Made by a program: the position numbers and the translations under genes
Notes under the pieces: generated by a model
Database searches by the model: none
The model's input: only the letters and a program-made list of their open reading frames with translations
Told to the model about the DNA's origin: nothing
Shown here: piece by piece, positions 43,320 to 51,145 of the stretch
Layout: every line of letters begins with the position of its first letter
How positions within the stretch are numbered: position 1 is the stretch's first letter
Assembly (NCBI GenBank): GCA_964387775.1
Contig: CAYLZO010000002.1
Coordinates: 1 to 64,000 of the forward strand
Direction of reading: 5' to 3'
Source of the DNA: CAYLZO01 sp964387775
GTDB lineage: Bacteria; Chloroflexota; Anaerolineae; JAAYZQ01
DNA length: 64,000 nucleotides

Positions 43320-43691
43320 TCAGATCAATCGGCTCAAATCCTCGGCGGCGCGGCGCATGTCCAAAAAGACCAAGCCCAGCTTGGCATCTTTGTGAGCCAG
43401 TACGGTGAGTACGGCGTCTTCTCCGACTGAAGTCAGGATCACGTAGCCGTTGGCGCCCCGGATGTAGACCTGGTCCAGGATCCCCCGCCCCAATTCGCCC
43501 GCAATTCGCTCGCCCAAGCTGAGCATGGCCGCACTCATGGCCGAAACCCGGTCTTCTTCCACGTCCGTGGGGAGTGCGGAGGCGATGATGAGCCCGTCGA
43601 CGCTCACCACGGCGGAGGCCTCAATATCGGGCGTGCTGATTTGTAGATCTTTGAGGCGAGCTACCATCTGTTCCGTGCGTGATCGTGTCAT
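43320..43691 (-). CDS. Roadblock/LC7-domain protein
   Basis: A 123-residue single Roadblock/LC7 domain (MglB/CvnB-like fold) expected to dimerise and act on the neighbouring small GTPase as a GAP or scaffold. Visible core elements are SAVVSVDGLIIASALP, the AAMLSLGERIAGELG helix, QVYIRGANGYVILTSVG and the C-terminal AKLGLVFLDMRRA. It starts 47 bases after the GTPase gene stop, with a good AAGGAGC ribosome binding site. Roadblock genes beside COG2229 GTPases are the hallmark of actinobacterial conservons, and the same pairing is seen here. Confidence 0.92.
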   Translation of the reverse strand: MTRSRTEQMVARLKDLQISTPDIEASAVVSVDGLIIASALPTDVEEDRVSAMSAAMLSLGERIAGELGRGILDQVYIRGANGYVILTSVGEDAVLTVLAHKDAKLGLVFLDMRRAAEDLSRLI

Positions 43692-43737
43692 TTGTTATTG
43701 CTCCTTCCTTCGTTCAAAATAAACTCGTTTCGGTTGC

Positions 43738-44268
43738 CTATTCGGGGGTCTTGTCCAGTATGGTATAGAGCAGCTCCAATAGAACTCGTTTTACACTTTC
43801 TTTTTCCGTTGCTACACAAGGCAGCAATTTGATGTCCGGCCGGACCTTGAGGGCGATGCGCAGGTCTTCAGGGGGCCAGGCGTCCTCCATGTCCTGCTTG
43901 TTGGCGGCGACGACGTAGGGGGTATGGGCGTAATTGCGAAAGATGTCCAGGATGCGGCGCGCTTCGCGAAAGGTCTCAGGGCGGACACTGTCCACCAAAA
44001 CGACAAAGCCGAGCATGCCTTCGGAGAGGATCTCCCACATAAAATCGAAGCGTTTCTGGCCGGGCGTGCCAAATAGGTAGAGGACAAGGTCTTCGTCCAC
44101 TGCGATGCGCCCAAAGTCCATGGCGACGGTGGTTTCCCGTTTGATCCGGGAGGTGGCGTCCGTGATCTTGCGCTCGGTGGATACGACGTCAATCTCGCTA
44201 ATGGTGCGAATGAATTCGGTCTTGCCAGCGCTAAAGGGGCCGGTAATAACCATCTTTACTGTTTGCAT
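43738..44268 (-). CDS. COG2229-type small GTPase (CvnD/MglA-like)
   Basis: A 176-residue Ras-like GTPase. The P-loop GPFSAGKT lies at 10-17, the switch-2 motif FGTPGQKRF at 66-74, and the base-recognition NKQD at 123-126. The FGTPGQ form, without the usual Asp, is the COG2229 style found in conservons. It would cycle between GTP and GDP at a membrane or kinase site under control of the Roadblock protein. It lies between the DUF4388 and Roadblock genes in one direction, driven from the promoter at 45284-45312. Confidence 0.93.
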   Translation of the reverse strand: MQTVKMVITGPFSAGKTEFIRTISEIDVVSTERKITDATSRIKRETTVAMDFGRIAVDEDLVLYLFGTPGQKRFDFMWEILSEGMLGFVVLVDSVRPETFREARRILDIFRNYAHTPYVVAANKQDMEDAWPPEDLRIALKVRPDIKLLPCVATEKESVKRVLLELLYTILDKTPE

Positions 44269-44371
44269 CTTTGCATCAACCTTGTCCTATATCACCAATG
44301 ATCTAGTAAGCCGAATGCTTCAACTTGGGACGGCATCCCGGCCGATCCTGGGATGCTGCCCATGCACTCCC

Positions 44372-45199
44372 CTAAAGCCGCTTGATCCGGTCGATCAGCT
44401 TGTGGATGACGGATCGTTTGACCGCCGGCGGCCGCGAGATGACCTTTTCCATCGCGGCGGTTGGGGCTCTGCGCGGTTTTGCGCCTTCCGGTTCTATGAT
44501 CTCAACCAGGCCGGCCTGCAAGAGCCCATAGACGATCTTGCGGATCTGGAAATCGTCCATCCCGATGCGCTGGCCGATCCGCTTGATGGAGTTTTTGGGA
44601 TTGATGTAGGAGATAACGCGCCACTCGTCTACGCTCAGGTTGATGTTACGCAACTGGGCCTGGGGGCGGTCGGTGAATTTGAGCGCCATCTCCAGATCGG
44701 GCAGTTCGTCCTGCAGCCGCTCCCATTCCTTGACCCGGCGGCTTCCTTCCAGGATGATGTTCTCCAGGTCTATGGAGACGGTGATGGCGTCGTTGGCCGG
44801 CAATTGGTTGGGCTCAAAGTGGAACAAGCCCTCGGTCCACGTAAAGAGGCTGTAGACCACGTCCAGAAAGTCGCTGCGGACACTGTTCAGGATGTCCGAC
44901 TGGCTGACGTGACCAGCGCTGATGAGGAGCATTCCCAGCTCCTTGTCGGTCTTGACGCCGGCTCGCTCCCGGATCACCCTGGCCTGCTCGCGGGTCAGCT
45001 TTCCGCCCCGGGCCAATACGCTGGCCAAGTGCGAGTCTCTGCCGCTTGCCGTGGCGTAGACCAACTTGCCCTCGCGAAAAAAGAGGGTTGTCACGCCCGG
45101 CTGGACCTGTGTCGTCAGGGCACCGGTCTTGCGTGCCAGGTGGATCAGATTCAAGAGCTGTGTCGTGCTAAAGTCTCTGAGGTTCCCTTTCAGCGCCAT
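44372..45199 (-). CDS. DUF4388-domain protein
   Basis: A 275-residue protein opening with a DUF4388 domain (MALKGNLRDFSTTQLLNLIH, then RKTGALTTQVQPGVTTLFFREGKLVYA) of about 110 residues, a fold common in delta-proteobacterial and Chloroflexi signalling proteins. The middle (about 110-175) continues as a second helical unit, and residues 190-235 resemble a winged-helix (RNINLSVDEWRVISYI, LRK-like IRKIVYGLLQAGLVE). The C-terminal tail is basic. It is the first gene of the minus-strand run, with a 5' leader of about 78 bases. Confidence 0.85.
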   Translation of the reverse strand: MALKGNLRDFSTTQLLNLIHLARKTGALTTQVQPGVTTLFFREGKLVYATASGRDSHLASVLARGGKLTREQARVIRERAGVKTDKELGMLLISAGHVSQSDILNSVRSDFLDVVYSLFTWTEGLFHFEPNQLPANDAITVSIDLENIILEGSRRVKEWERLQDELPDLEMALKFTDRPQAQLRNINLSVDEWRVISYINPKNSIKRIGQRIGMDDFQIRKIVYGLLQAGLVEIIEPEGAKPRRAPTAAMEKVISRPPAVKRSVIHKLIDRIKRL

Positions 45200-45283
45200 C
45201 TCGACTTATCCTTTGATTCGTTGTCGGCCCTGGCCTCATTTCTCGGTCAACGGCCATCCTCGGTGCTGACCTTGCTGCCGCCC

Positions 45284-45312
45284 ATTATACCTTGTCTCCA
45301 AGTATAAGTCAA
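45284..45312 (-). promoter_or_regulatory. Strong promoter for the DUF4388-GTPase-Roadblock run
   Basis: On the minus strand, TTGACT (45312-45307) is followed after 17 bases by TATAAT (45289-45284), very close to sigma-70 consensus. Transcription would start near 45277. It is the best promoter candidate for the roughly 20 genes down to 15702. Confidence 0.75.
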
Positions 45313-45384
45313 CTGCTCTTTCGGTTCTTATCCCCGCGATCGCCGATTTCTTTGAGGTGCAGTCTGCTGCTGCCCCTTGCGGAT

Positions 45385-45414
45385 TTGAAGGAAGGGGCGG
45401 ACGTGTGTTATAAT
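45385..45414 (+). promoter_or_regulatory. Promoter for the DUF3048 lipoprotein gene
   Basis: TTGAAG (45385-45390), 18 bases, TATAAT (45409-45414), predicting a start near 45421 and a leader of about 55 bases. It is divergent from the promoter at 45284-45312; the intergenic stretch 45200-45476 holds only these elements. Confidence 0.65.
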
Positions 45415-45476
45415 GACCGGCACTCAGGTCCCATTGCCGTCGAGATGAAGGGAATGCCGATGGAGGATGAGAGAGA

Positions 45477-46772
45477 ATGGACCCAAAACAGACGGGGCGA
45501 TTGAGATTTGCTGTCTTGACCGTGCTCTTGGTGCTGGTCACGGCCTATGTCACTGCCTGTTTGCCTTCAGAAACGGCCAGCGTCACGCCGACACCCACCA
45601 AGACCTTGCGCCCGGCCAAGACCGAGGTTTCGGTCCTTCCGACCTCAACTCATACGCCACCGGCCACGGCGACACCTACGGCCGCCGACCAACCCCTGGC
45701 TCAGATTACGACTGAGCCTCCAACCGAGACCCCCTCGCCCACAGCCAAGCCGACCGAGAGCCTGGACCCCACGCCGACGCCCTGGCCAACCCTGGCCGCC
45801 GACCTCTGCCCCCTGACCGGCCTGCCGGTGGACGATCCGGCCCGGCTGGATCGCCGGCCCCTGGCCGTCAAAGTACAGAACGCACCCATCTCCCGCCCCC
45901 AGTACGGCCTGACCCAGGCCGACATCGTCTACGAACACCTGTCAGAGGCCGGCATCACCCGCTTCACGGCCATCTACTTGTGCCAGGAGGTGGACAAGAT
46001 CGGCTCGATCCGCAGCGCGCGCTTTATCGACCTGGAGATCCCGGCCATGTACGAGAGCTTGACGGCGTTCTCCGGGACCAGCGCCGGGCTCTATCCCAAG
46101 TTTCTCAACGCCGATTTCTACGACCGCGAGTTCTGTTACGGCTGGGGCCTGCATCCGGAGGGCTTTTACCGCGACAAGGAGCTTCGCCAGCAGGGCATCC
46201 CTATTGAGCACACCCTCTTTGCCGACCCGGTCAAGATCTGGAAGATCGCCGACGAGCTGGGCGTCAACGAGCGGCAGACCCTGGACGACATGAACTTTGC
46301 GGCCGAGGTGCCCGAGGGCGGGCAGCCGGCGACTCACATTTACCTGCCCTTCCCCCACAAGGACATGATCGTGGACTATTACTACGACGAGGCGCTGGGC
46401 GCCTACCTGCGCTGGGATGGCGGCAAGCCTCACGTGGACGCCGAGACGGGGGAGCAGATCAGCGCCACCAACGTCGTCGTGGTCTATGCCACGCACGTGG
46501 ATACCGACATCTACGAGGACGAACCCCGGCGCAACCACCCCTCGGTCCAGATCCAGCTTTGGGGCACCGGACCGGCCGTCCTCTTTCGCGACGGACAGGC
46601 TTTCGAGGGCTTGTGGGCGCGGCCGGAGCGCGATCACATGCTTGTACTCCGCGACGCGGCGGGCCAGGTGCCCATCCCGCTCAAGCCGGGTAACACCTGG
46701 TTCCAGCCCGTCCCGCTGCCCGGCCATCGCTGGGCGTTCGAGGCATCGTGGGATACTGAGGAGCGACCGTGA
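45477..46772 (+). CDS. DUF3048-domain lipoprotein (YerB-like)
   Basis: A 431-residue exported lipoprotein. A signal peptide (residues 8-28, LRFAVLTVLLVLVTAYVTAC) ends in a lipobox Cys. A Thr/Pro-rich linker (about 30-110) precedes the two-part DUF3048 domain (about 115-425), with CPLTGLPVDDPARLDRRPLA, QYGLTQADIVYEHLSEAGIT and the later DGQAFEGLWARPERDHMLVL. Family function is unknown; Bacillus YerB is the named relative. It is anchored outside the membrane. Its TGA overlaps the start of the yjbQ-like gene. Confidence 0.9.
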   Translation: MDPKQTGRLRFAVLTVLLVLVTAYVTACLPSETASVTPTPTKTLRPAKTEVSVLPTSTHTPPATATPTAADQPLAQITTEPPTETPSPTAKPTESLDPTPTPWPTLAADLCPLTGLPVDDPARLDRRPLAVKVQNAPISRPQYGLTQADIVYEHLSEAGITRFTAIYLCQEVDKIGSIRSARFIDLEIPAMYESLTAFSGTSAGLYPKFLNADFYDREFCYGWGLHPEGFYRDKELRQQGIPIEHTLFADPVKIWKIADELGVNERQTLDDMNFAAEVPEGGQPATHIYLPFPHKDMIVDYYYDEALGAYLRWDGGKPHVDAETGEQISATNVVVVYATHVDTDIYEDEPRRNHPSVQIQLWGTGPAVLFRDGQAFEGLWARPERDHMLVLRDAAGQVPIPLKPGNTWFQPVPLPGHRWAFEASWDTEERP

Positions 46773-47188
46773 TGATTGTAACAGGGCGGATCAAGTTGAA
46801 TACGCAGGGCCACGGCGACGTCATCGACATAACGGGTGAGGTGAATCGTGAGATCCGGGAGGCGGGCTTGGGCGATGGGACCGTGACGGTCTTTACGCCG
46901 AGCTCTACCAGCGCATTGACGACCATCGAGTACGAGTCGGGGGCGGTGCACGATCTGCAGCAGTTGTTCGACCGCATCGTGCCGCCGGATAGGGAGTACC
47001 GGCACAACCTGCGGTGGGGTGACGGAAACGGCCACTCCCACGTCCGCCATGCACTGCTGGGGCCATCGCTCACCGTTCCTTTCGTCGACGGGCGCATGAC
47101 GCTGGGCACGTGGCAGCAGATTGTCTTTGTCGATTTCGACAACCGCGCCCGATCCCGGTCTCTGGTCGTCCAGATCATGGGCGAGTGA
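46769..47188 (+). CDS. yjbQ: YjbQ/UPF0047 family protein
   Basis: A 139-residue YjbQ-type protein, reported in some bacteria as a secondary thiamine-phosphate synthase. Conserved elements include TVFTPSSTSALTTIEYESG, GDGNGHSHVRHALLGPSLTVP and LGTWQQIVFVDFD, with the His pair typical of a metal-binding site. The start is GTG 46769 or ATG 46772 (GAGGAG at 46757-46762 suits both). It overlaps the upstream lipoprotein gene, so it shares its transcript. A real thiamine role here is not shown by context. Confidence 0.9.
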   Translation: MMIVTGRIKLNTQGHGDVIDITGEVNREIREAGLGDGTVTVFTPSSTSALTTIEYESGAVHDLQQLFDRIVPPDREYRHNLRWGDGNGHSHVRHALLGPSLTVPFVDGRMTLGTWQQIVFVDFDNRARSRSLVVQIMGE

Positions 47189-47297
47189 GCCTGACGGCGG
47201 CCAGGACCTGGTTCGCTTTTCGATTGTTAAAGAGCGGATCCTACGCGCCCCATCGGGCTTTGTAGGCATTTCAACCGAGTGAAAGCAGGTCAGATTC

Positions 47298-47326
47298 ATT
47301 ATAGCACACGGCCAAGGGGCGGACAA
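47298..47326 (-). promoter_or_regulatory. Orphan minus-strand promoter-like element
   Basis: TTGTCC (47326-47321), 17 bases, TATAAT (47303-47298) point leftward. No minus-strand gene lies downstream; the transcript would run antisense to yjbQ. It could drive a small or antisense RNA, or be a chance match. The spacer 47189-47391 holds nothing else. Confidence 0.35.
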
Positions 47327-47391
47327 TAGGCTTTTGGTATTAAATGAAGGTACTACCTCAAGAACCTGGGGTGTAGGCTGAGAGGGGGCAT

Positions 47392-48060
47392 TTGAACAGA
47401 ATGGCTGAGAAATCCGCTGCGGACCTCCATTCTCAGCGTCAGCCCGAGGCCTGGCTGCACGAGCGGGCCAGGCTGGCGCCTCGCTTGCGGATCGAATCTT
47501 CCCCCTGGGTTCGCAGCGTGTTCGAGCACGCCTGGGCGCCGATGCAGGCGCTCACAGACCACTTGCGCTGTCTGCCCGATGCGGTTTGGGATTACTTGTT
47601 GAGCTGTGACGGAGGGTTTGCCCTGATCGGTGTGGGGGAATCCCACTACGAGCCGGGTCCCGCGCGGATTCGGCGGCTCGCGGTGCGAAACGTGGCCCAC
47701 ATCTCGGTGGAAGACCTGGCCGACGAAAACGAGCGGCCGCTGCACGTCCTGGGCCACTTGCTCGATCACCATTTGGGCTGTGGGGGCGCGCCGGAGGGTC
47801 CCTGGCTCTCCGATGGGGGCGGCCTGGTGCCCCGCTGGCGGGAGGCGGGCGCCCGGCTGCTACGCCTCTTCGACCTGGGCTACGGCCCGGACGACGTGGC
47901 TCTGAGCGACGCGCGGAACTACTTTGCCCAATCCCTGGCCTACTATTGCCGCGATCGCCAGCGGTTGAACGTGGCCGATCCCCAGATCTGGAAATGGTTC
48001 CGCAGCACCCTCTGGGACGACGGCTTCTGGCGGGCGGCCAACAACCGGAAGGGAGCGTGA
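47392..48060 (+). CDS. Hypothetical protein with His-rich HVLGHLLDHHLG motif
   Basis: A 222-residue protein I do not recognise. A central motif HVLGHLLDHHLGCGG (about residues 118-132) offers several metal ligands and resembles, without matching, HExxH-type zinc peptidases; the usual Glu is absent. The rest is rich in Trp, Arg and Asp (KWFRSTLWDDGFWRAANN near the end). The start is TTG 47392 or ATG 47401; AGAGGGGG at 47381-47388 does not decide. The stop touches the M24 peptidase start (TGA then ATG), so they are co-translated. Confidence 0.6.
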   Translation: MNRMAEKSAADLHSQRQPEAWLHERARLAPRLRIESSPWVRSVFEHAWAPMQALTDHLRCLPDAVWDYLLSCDGGFALIGVGESHYEPGPARIRRLAVRNVAHISVEDLADENERPLHVLGHLLDHHLGCGGAPEGPWLSDGGGLVPRWREAGARLLRLFDLGYGPDDVALSDARNYFAQSLAYYCRDRQRLNVADPQIWKWFRSTLWDDGFWRAANNRKGA

Positions 48061-49167
48061 ATGTACGAGACTCGACTGGAAGCTCTGCGAGCGCTGGCCA
48101 AGGCCAACGGCGTCGACTGTGTAGCCTTGATGCCGGGGGCCAATCTGCGCTACTTTACCGGTTTGACCACCCGTCTGAGCGAGCGGCCGACGGTCCTCTT
48201 TGTGCCAACCGAGGGGCCGCTGGCCGTCGTCGTGCCCCAGCTCGAGGCTGCGGCGGCCGAGGATCAGCTACCGGAAGGTGCCCGGCTGTTCGTCTATCGA
48301 GACGAGGAGGGCCACGAGCATATCTTTTATCAAGTTGCTGAGGCGCTGGACCTGGCCGGCAAGGCCATCGGCGTCGAGTACCTGGCCATGCGCGTCATGG
48401 AGATGCGGCGGATCGAGCAGGCGGCGCCGGGCTGCCAATTGTTGGCCACCGAGCCGTGGCTGCCCCAGCTCCGCAGGGTCAAGGACGAGGTCGAGATCGC
48501 CCACATGCGCCGCGCCGTCGAGGTCGCCGAGCGGGCCATGGCGCGCCTGCTCGACGAGGGCGGCATCCGGCCCGGCCGCACCGAGTTGGAGGTGGCCGCT
48601 GACCTAAAGATCGCCCTGCTGCGAGAGGGGACGCAGGGCGAGCCGTTTGAGCCCCTGGTCGTCGCCGGCCCGAACTCGGCCTTGCCTCACGCCGGCCCGT
48701 CCAACCGGCCCCTGGCCGAGGGTGACCTGGTCATCGTCGATTGGGGGGCGGTGGTGGAGGGCTATCGCTCCGACATCACCCGCACCTTTGTGCTGGGCGA
48801 GCCCACGGCCGAGATGGTCCGCATCCACGACGCGGTGCTGGCTGCCAACCGGTCGGCGCGGCTGGCCGTGCGTCCCCAGATGCCGGCCCAGGAGGTGGAT
48901 TGTCTGGCCCGGCGGGCCATCACGTCGGCCGGCTACGGCGAGTTTTTCATCCACCGCACCGGTCACGGCCTGGGCCTGGAGACCCACGAGCCGCCGTACC
49001 TGGTCGAGGGCAACCTGGCGCTTTTGGAGCCGGGCATGACGTTCACGGTCGAGCCAGGGGTCTATGTGCCCGGCCTGGGCGGCGTGCGCATCGAGGACGA
49101 CGTGCTGGTCACGCCCGATGGCTCGGAGACGTTGACGACGCTGCGGCGTGGGTTGATTGCCTTGTGA
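48061..49167 (+). CDS. M24 family Xaa-Pro dipeptidase/aminopeptidase
   Basis: A 368-residue pita-bread-fold metallopeptidase that removes residues next to proline. All five metal ligands are present: Asp227 and Asp238 (VDWGAVVEGYRSDITRT), His302 (HRTGHGLGLETHE), Glu331 (FTVEPGVYVPG) and Glu345 (RIEDDVLVT). The N-terminal creatinase-like domain spans about 1-130. It is cytoplasmic (no signal). ATG 48061 directly follows the stop of the preceding gene. It is of normal length for PepQ-type enzymes. Confidence 0.93.
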   Translation: MYETRLEALRALAKANGVDCVALMPGANLRYFTGLTTRLSERPTVLFVPTEGPLAVVVPQLEAAAAEDQLPEGARLFVYRDEEGHEHIFYQVAEALDLAGKAIGVEYLAMRVMEMRRIEQAAPGCQLLATEPWLPQLRRVKDEVEIAHMRRAVEVAERAMARLLDEGGIRPGRTELEVAADLKIALLREGTQGEPFEPLVVAGPNSALPHAGPSNRPLAEGDLVIVDWGAVVEGYRSDITRTFVLGEPTAEMVRIHDAVLAANRSARLAVRPQMPAQEVDCLARRAITSAGYGEFFIHRTGHGLGLETHEPPYLVEGNLALLEPGMTFTVEPGVYVPGLGGVRIEDDVLVTPDGSETLTTLRRGLIAL

Positions 49168-49227
49168 CCCGGCCCGCGTTGCCTATCTGCCCCCTTTGGG
49201 TTATCATGAGGCAGGAGGGAATGAGCC

Positions 49228-49998
49228 ATGAGCGAGAGAGATAACGTGACGGTGGCCGAGGTGAAGGAGCTGGTGATACGCGAGCTGCCCCGTTGGCTCC
49301 GGGAGACGCCGGCGTTCTGGGACCAACTGGACGTGGCGTGGCGTGAGCGCCCTTCCCGGCTGCGCATGAGCTACGACGAATTCCTGGCCTGGGCCGATGA
49401 GGATACCCTGGCCGAGTGGGTGGATGGGGAGGTGATCATGTACAGCCCGGCTTCCCGGCGGCATCAAGACATCGCCGATTTCCTGACAAGTATCATGCGC
49501 TCCTTTGTGGAACAGTGGGACCTGGGGGTGATTTTGAGCACACCTTTCCAGATGAAGCTGTCCCGTTCAGGGCGAGAGCCGGACCTGTTGTTCGTGGCCC
49601 GCGAGCGCCTGGATCGGCTGAAGGCGACCTACCTCGACGGCCCGGCTGATCTGGCCGTGGAGATCGTCTCGGCGGAGAGCGAGAGGCGGGACCGCGTGAC
49701 CAAGTTCTACGAGTACCAGGCGGAAGGCGTGCGAGAGTACTGGCTGATCGACCCCAACCGCCGTCAAGCCGAATTCTGCTGTCTGGGAGAGGATGGGCGG
49801 TACGAGGCCGTCCAGCCTGGGGAGGAGGGGAAATTCCACTCCCAGACGCTGCCCGGCTTCTGGCTGCGGGCGGAGTGGCTGTGGCGGGAGCCGCTGCCTG
49901 CTGTGGCGCGCACTGCCTGGGAAATCATGGGCGTTGAGGAACTACACCGCTTGTTGGCCGAGTTGGGGCGCCCGGCTCCTGCTGGAGATGAGGAGTAG
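49228..49998 (+). CDS. Uma2 family endonuclease-like protein (DUF820)
   Basis: A 256-residue Uma2 protein with a PD-(D/E)xK fold. Visible core motifs are MSYDEFLAWADEDTLAEWVDGE, SRSGREPDLLFVARERLDRL, the ADLAVEIVSAES strand and YEYQAEGVREYWLIDPNRRQ. These proteins are abundant in cyanobacteria and Chloroflexi; their biological role is unclear. ATG 49228 follows AGGAGG (49211-49216). A short C-terminal tail (about 220-256) is helical. Confidence 0.88.
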   Translation: MSERDNVTVAEVKELVIRELPRWLRETPAFWDQLDVAWRERPSRLRMSYDEFLAWADEDTLAEWVDGEVIMYSPASRRHQDIADFLTSIMRSFVEQWDLGVILSTPFQMKLSRSGREPDLLFVARERLDRLKATYLDGPADLAVEIVSAESERRDRVTKFYEYQAEGVREYWLIDPNRRQAEFCCLGEDGRYEAVQPGEEGKFHSQTLPGFWLRAEWLWREPLPAVARTAWEIMGVEELHRLLAELGRPAPAGDEE

Positions 49999-50143
49999 GC
50001 GCCTCGGCGAGGAATCATGCCTGACGGGTTGGACACTCCCTCAAAATCCGTTAATCCTGCGCATCCGATGTTCTTCTGGCAGCGATGATTTTCGCCAATC
50101 TTATTTGCGCCCAGTATCTTGCGAGGGGGTCTTTTGAGGAGCT

Positions 50144-51145
50144 ATGATGTGCCTGTTAACCGAATCTGATGCCCATAGCCAATTCTGGGCGGATAAGCGG
50201 GTGTGTGTGACCGGCGGCGTCGGTTTCCTTGGGTCGTTCGTCGTCGAAAAGCTCAAGGCGCGGGGCGCCGGTGATGTGTTCGTGCCGCGCCATGTGGATT
50301 ATGACCTTGTCCAGATCGAAGCGGTCCGGCAACTGCTGGCCGACGCCCGGCCCGACGTGGTCATCCACTTGGCAGCGCGGGTGGGCGGCATCGGCGCCAA
50401 CCGCGAGCACCCGGCCGAGTTCTTTTACGACAACTTGATGATGGGTGTCCAGTTGCTGCACGAGTCGTGGCGAGTGGGCGTGGCCAAGTTTGTGGCCATC
50501 GGCACGGTGTGCGCCTATCCCAAGTTCACGCCGGTGCCCTTCCGCGAGGAGGACCTGTGGAACGGCTATCCCGAAGAGACCAACGCGCCCTACGGCCTGG
50601 CCAAGAAGATGCTCCTGGTGCAGAGCCAGGCCTACCGGCAGCAGTATGGCTACAACTCGATCTTTTTGCTGCCGGTCAACCTCTACGGCCCCGGCGACAA
50701 CTTTGACCTGGAGACGTCGCACGTGATCCCGGCTTTGATCCGCAAGTGCCTGGAAGCCCGGGAGCGGGGTGATGACGAGATGGTGGCCTGGGGCGACGGC
50801 TCTCCGACGCGGGAGTTCCTCTACGTCGAGGATGCGGCCGAGGGCATCTTGCTCGCTGCCGAGCGGTACGATGAGAGCGAGCCGGTCAATCTGGGCTCGG
50901 GATTCGAGATCAGCATCAAGGACCTGCTGGGGACCATCGCCCGCTTGACCGGGTTCGAGGGCCGGATCGTGTGGGATACCAGCAAGCCCAACGGCCAGCC
51001 GCGGCGGGCGCTGAACACCGAGCGGGCCTGGCAGGCGTTTGGCTTCCGGGCGACGACCGATTTTGAGACCGGGCTGCGGCAGACCATCGCGTGGTACCGG
51101 CGCTCGCTCGACCGCGGGCGTGCGGGTATCGGGGTACGTCTGTGA
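50144..51145 (+). CDS. fcl: GDP-L-fucose synthase
   Basis: Converts GDP-4-keto-6-deoxymannose to GDP-L-fucose (epimerase plus reductase, NADPH), 333 residues. The Rossmann motif VCVTGGVGFLGSFV (20-33) and the active-site region AIGTVCAYPKFTPVPFREEDLWNGYPEETNAPYGLAKK (split here by function: Ser is replaced by Thr in TVC; Tyr and Lys of YGLAKK) are clear. It starts at ATG 50144 with GAGGAG upstream. Its TGA overlaps the flippase GTG. It supplies fucose for the glycan locus. No gmd (GDP-mannose dehydratase) gene is visible here. Confidence 0.95.
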   Translation: MMCLLTESDAHSQFWADKRVCVTGGVGFLGSFVVEKLKARGAGDVFVPRHVDYDLVQIEAVRQLLADARPDVVIHLAARVGGIGANREHPAEFFYDNLMMGVQLLHESWRVGVAKFVAIGTVCAYPKFTPVPFREEDLWNGYPEETNAPYGLAKKMLLVQSQAYRQQYGYNSIFLLPVNLYGPGDNFDLETSHVIPALIRKCLEARERGDDEMVAWGDGSPTREFLYVEDAAEGILLAAERYDESEPVNLGSGFEISIKDLLGTIARLTGFEGRIVWDTSKPNGQPRRALNTERAWQAFGFRATTDFETGLRQTIAWYRRSLDRGRAGIGVRL

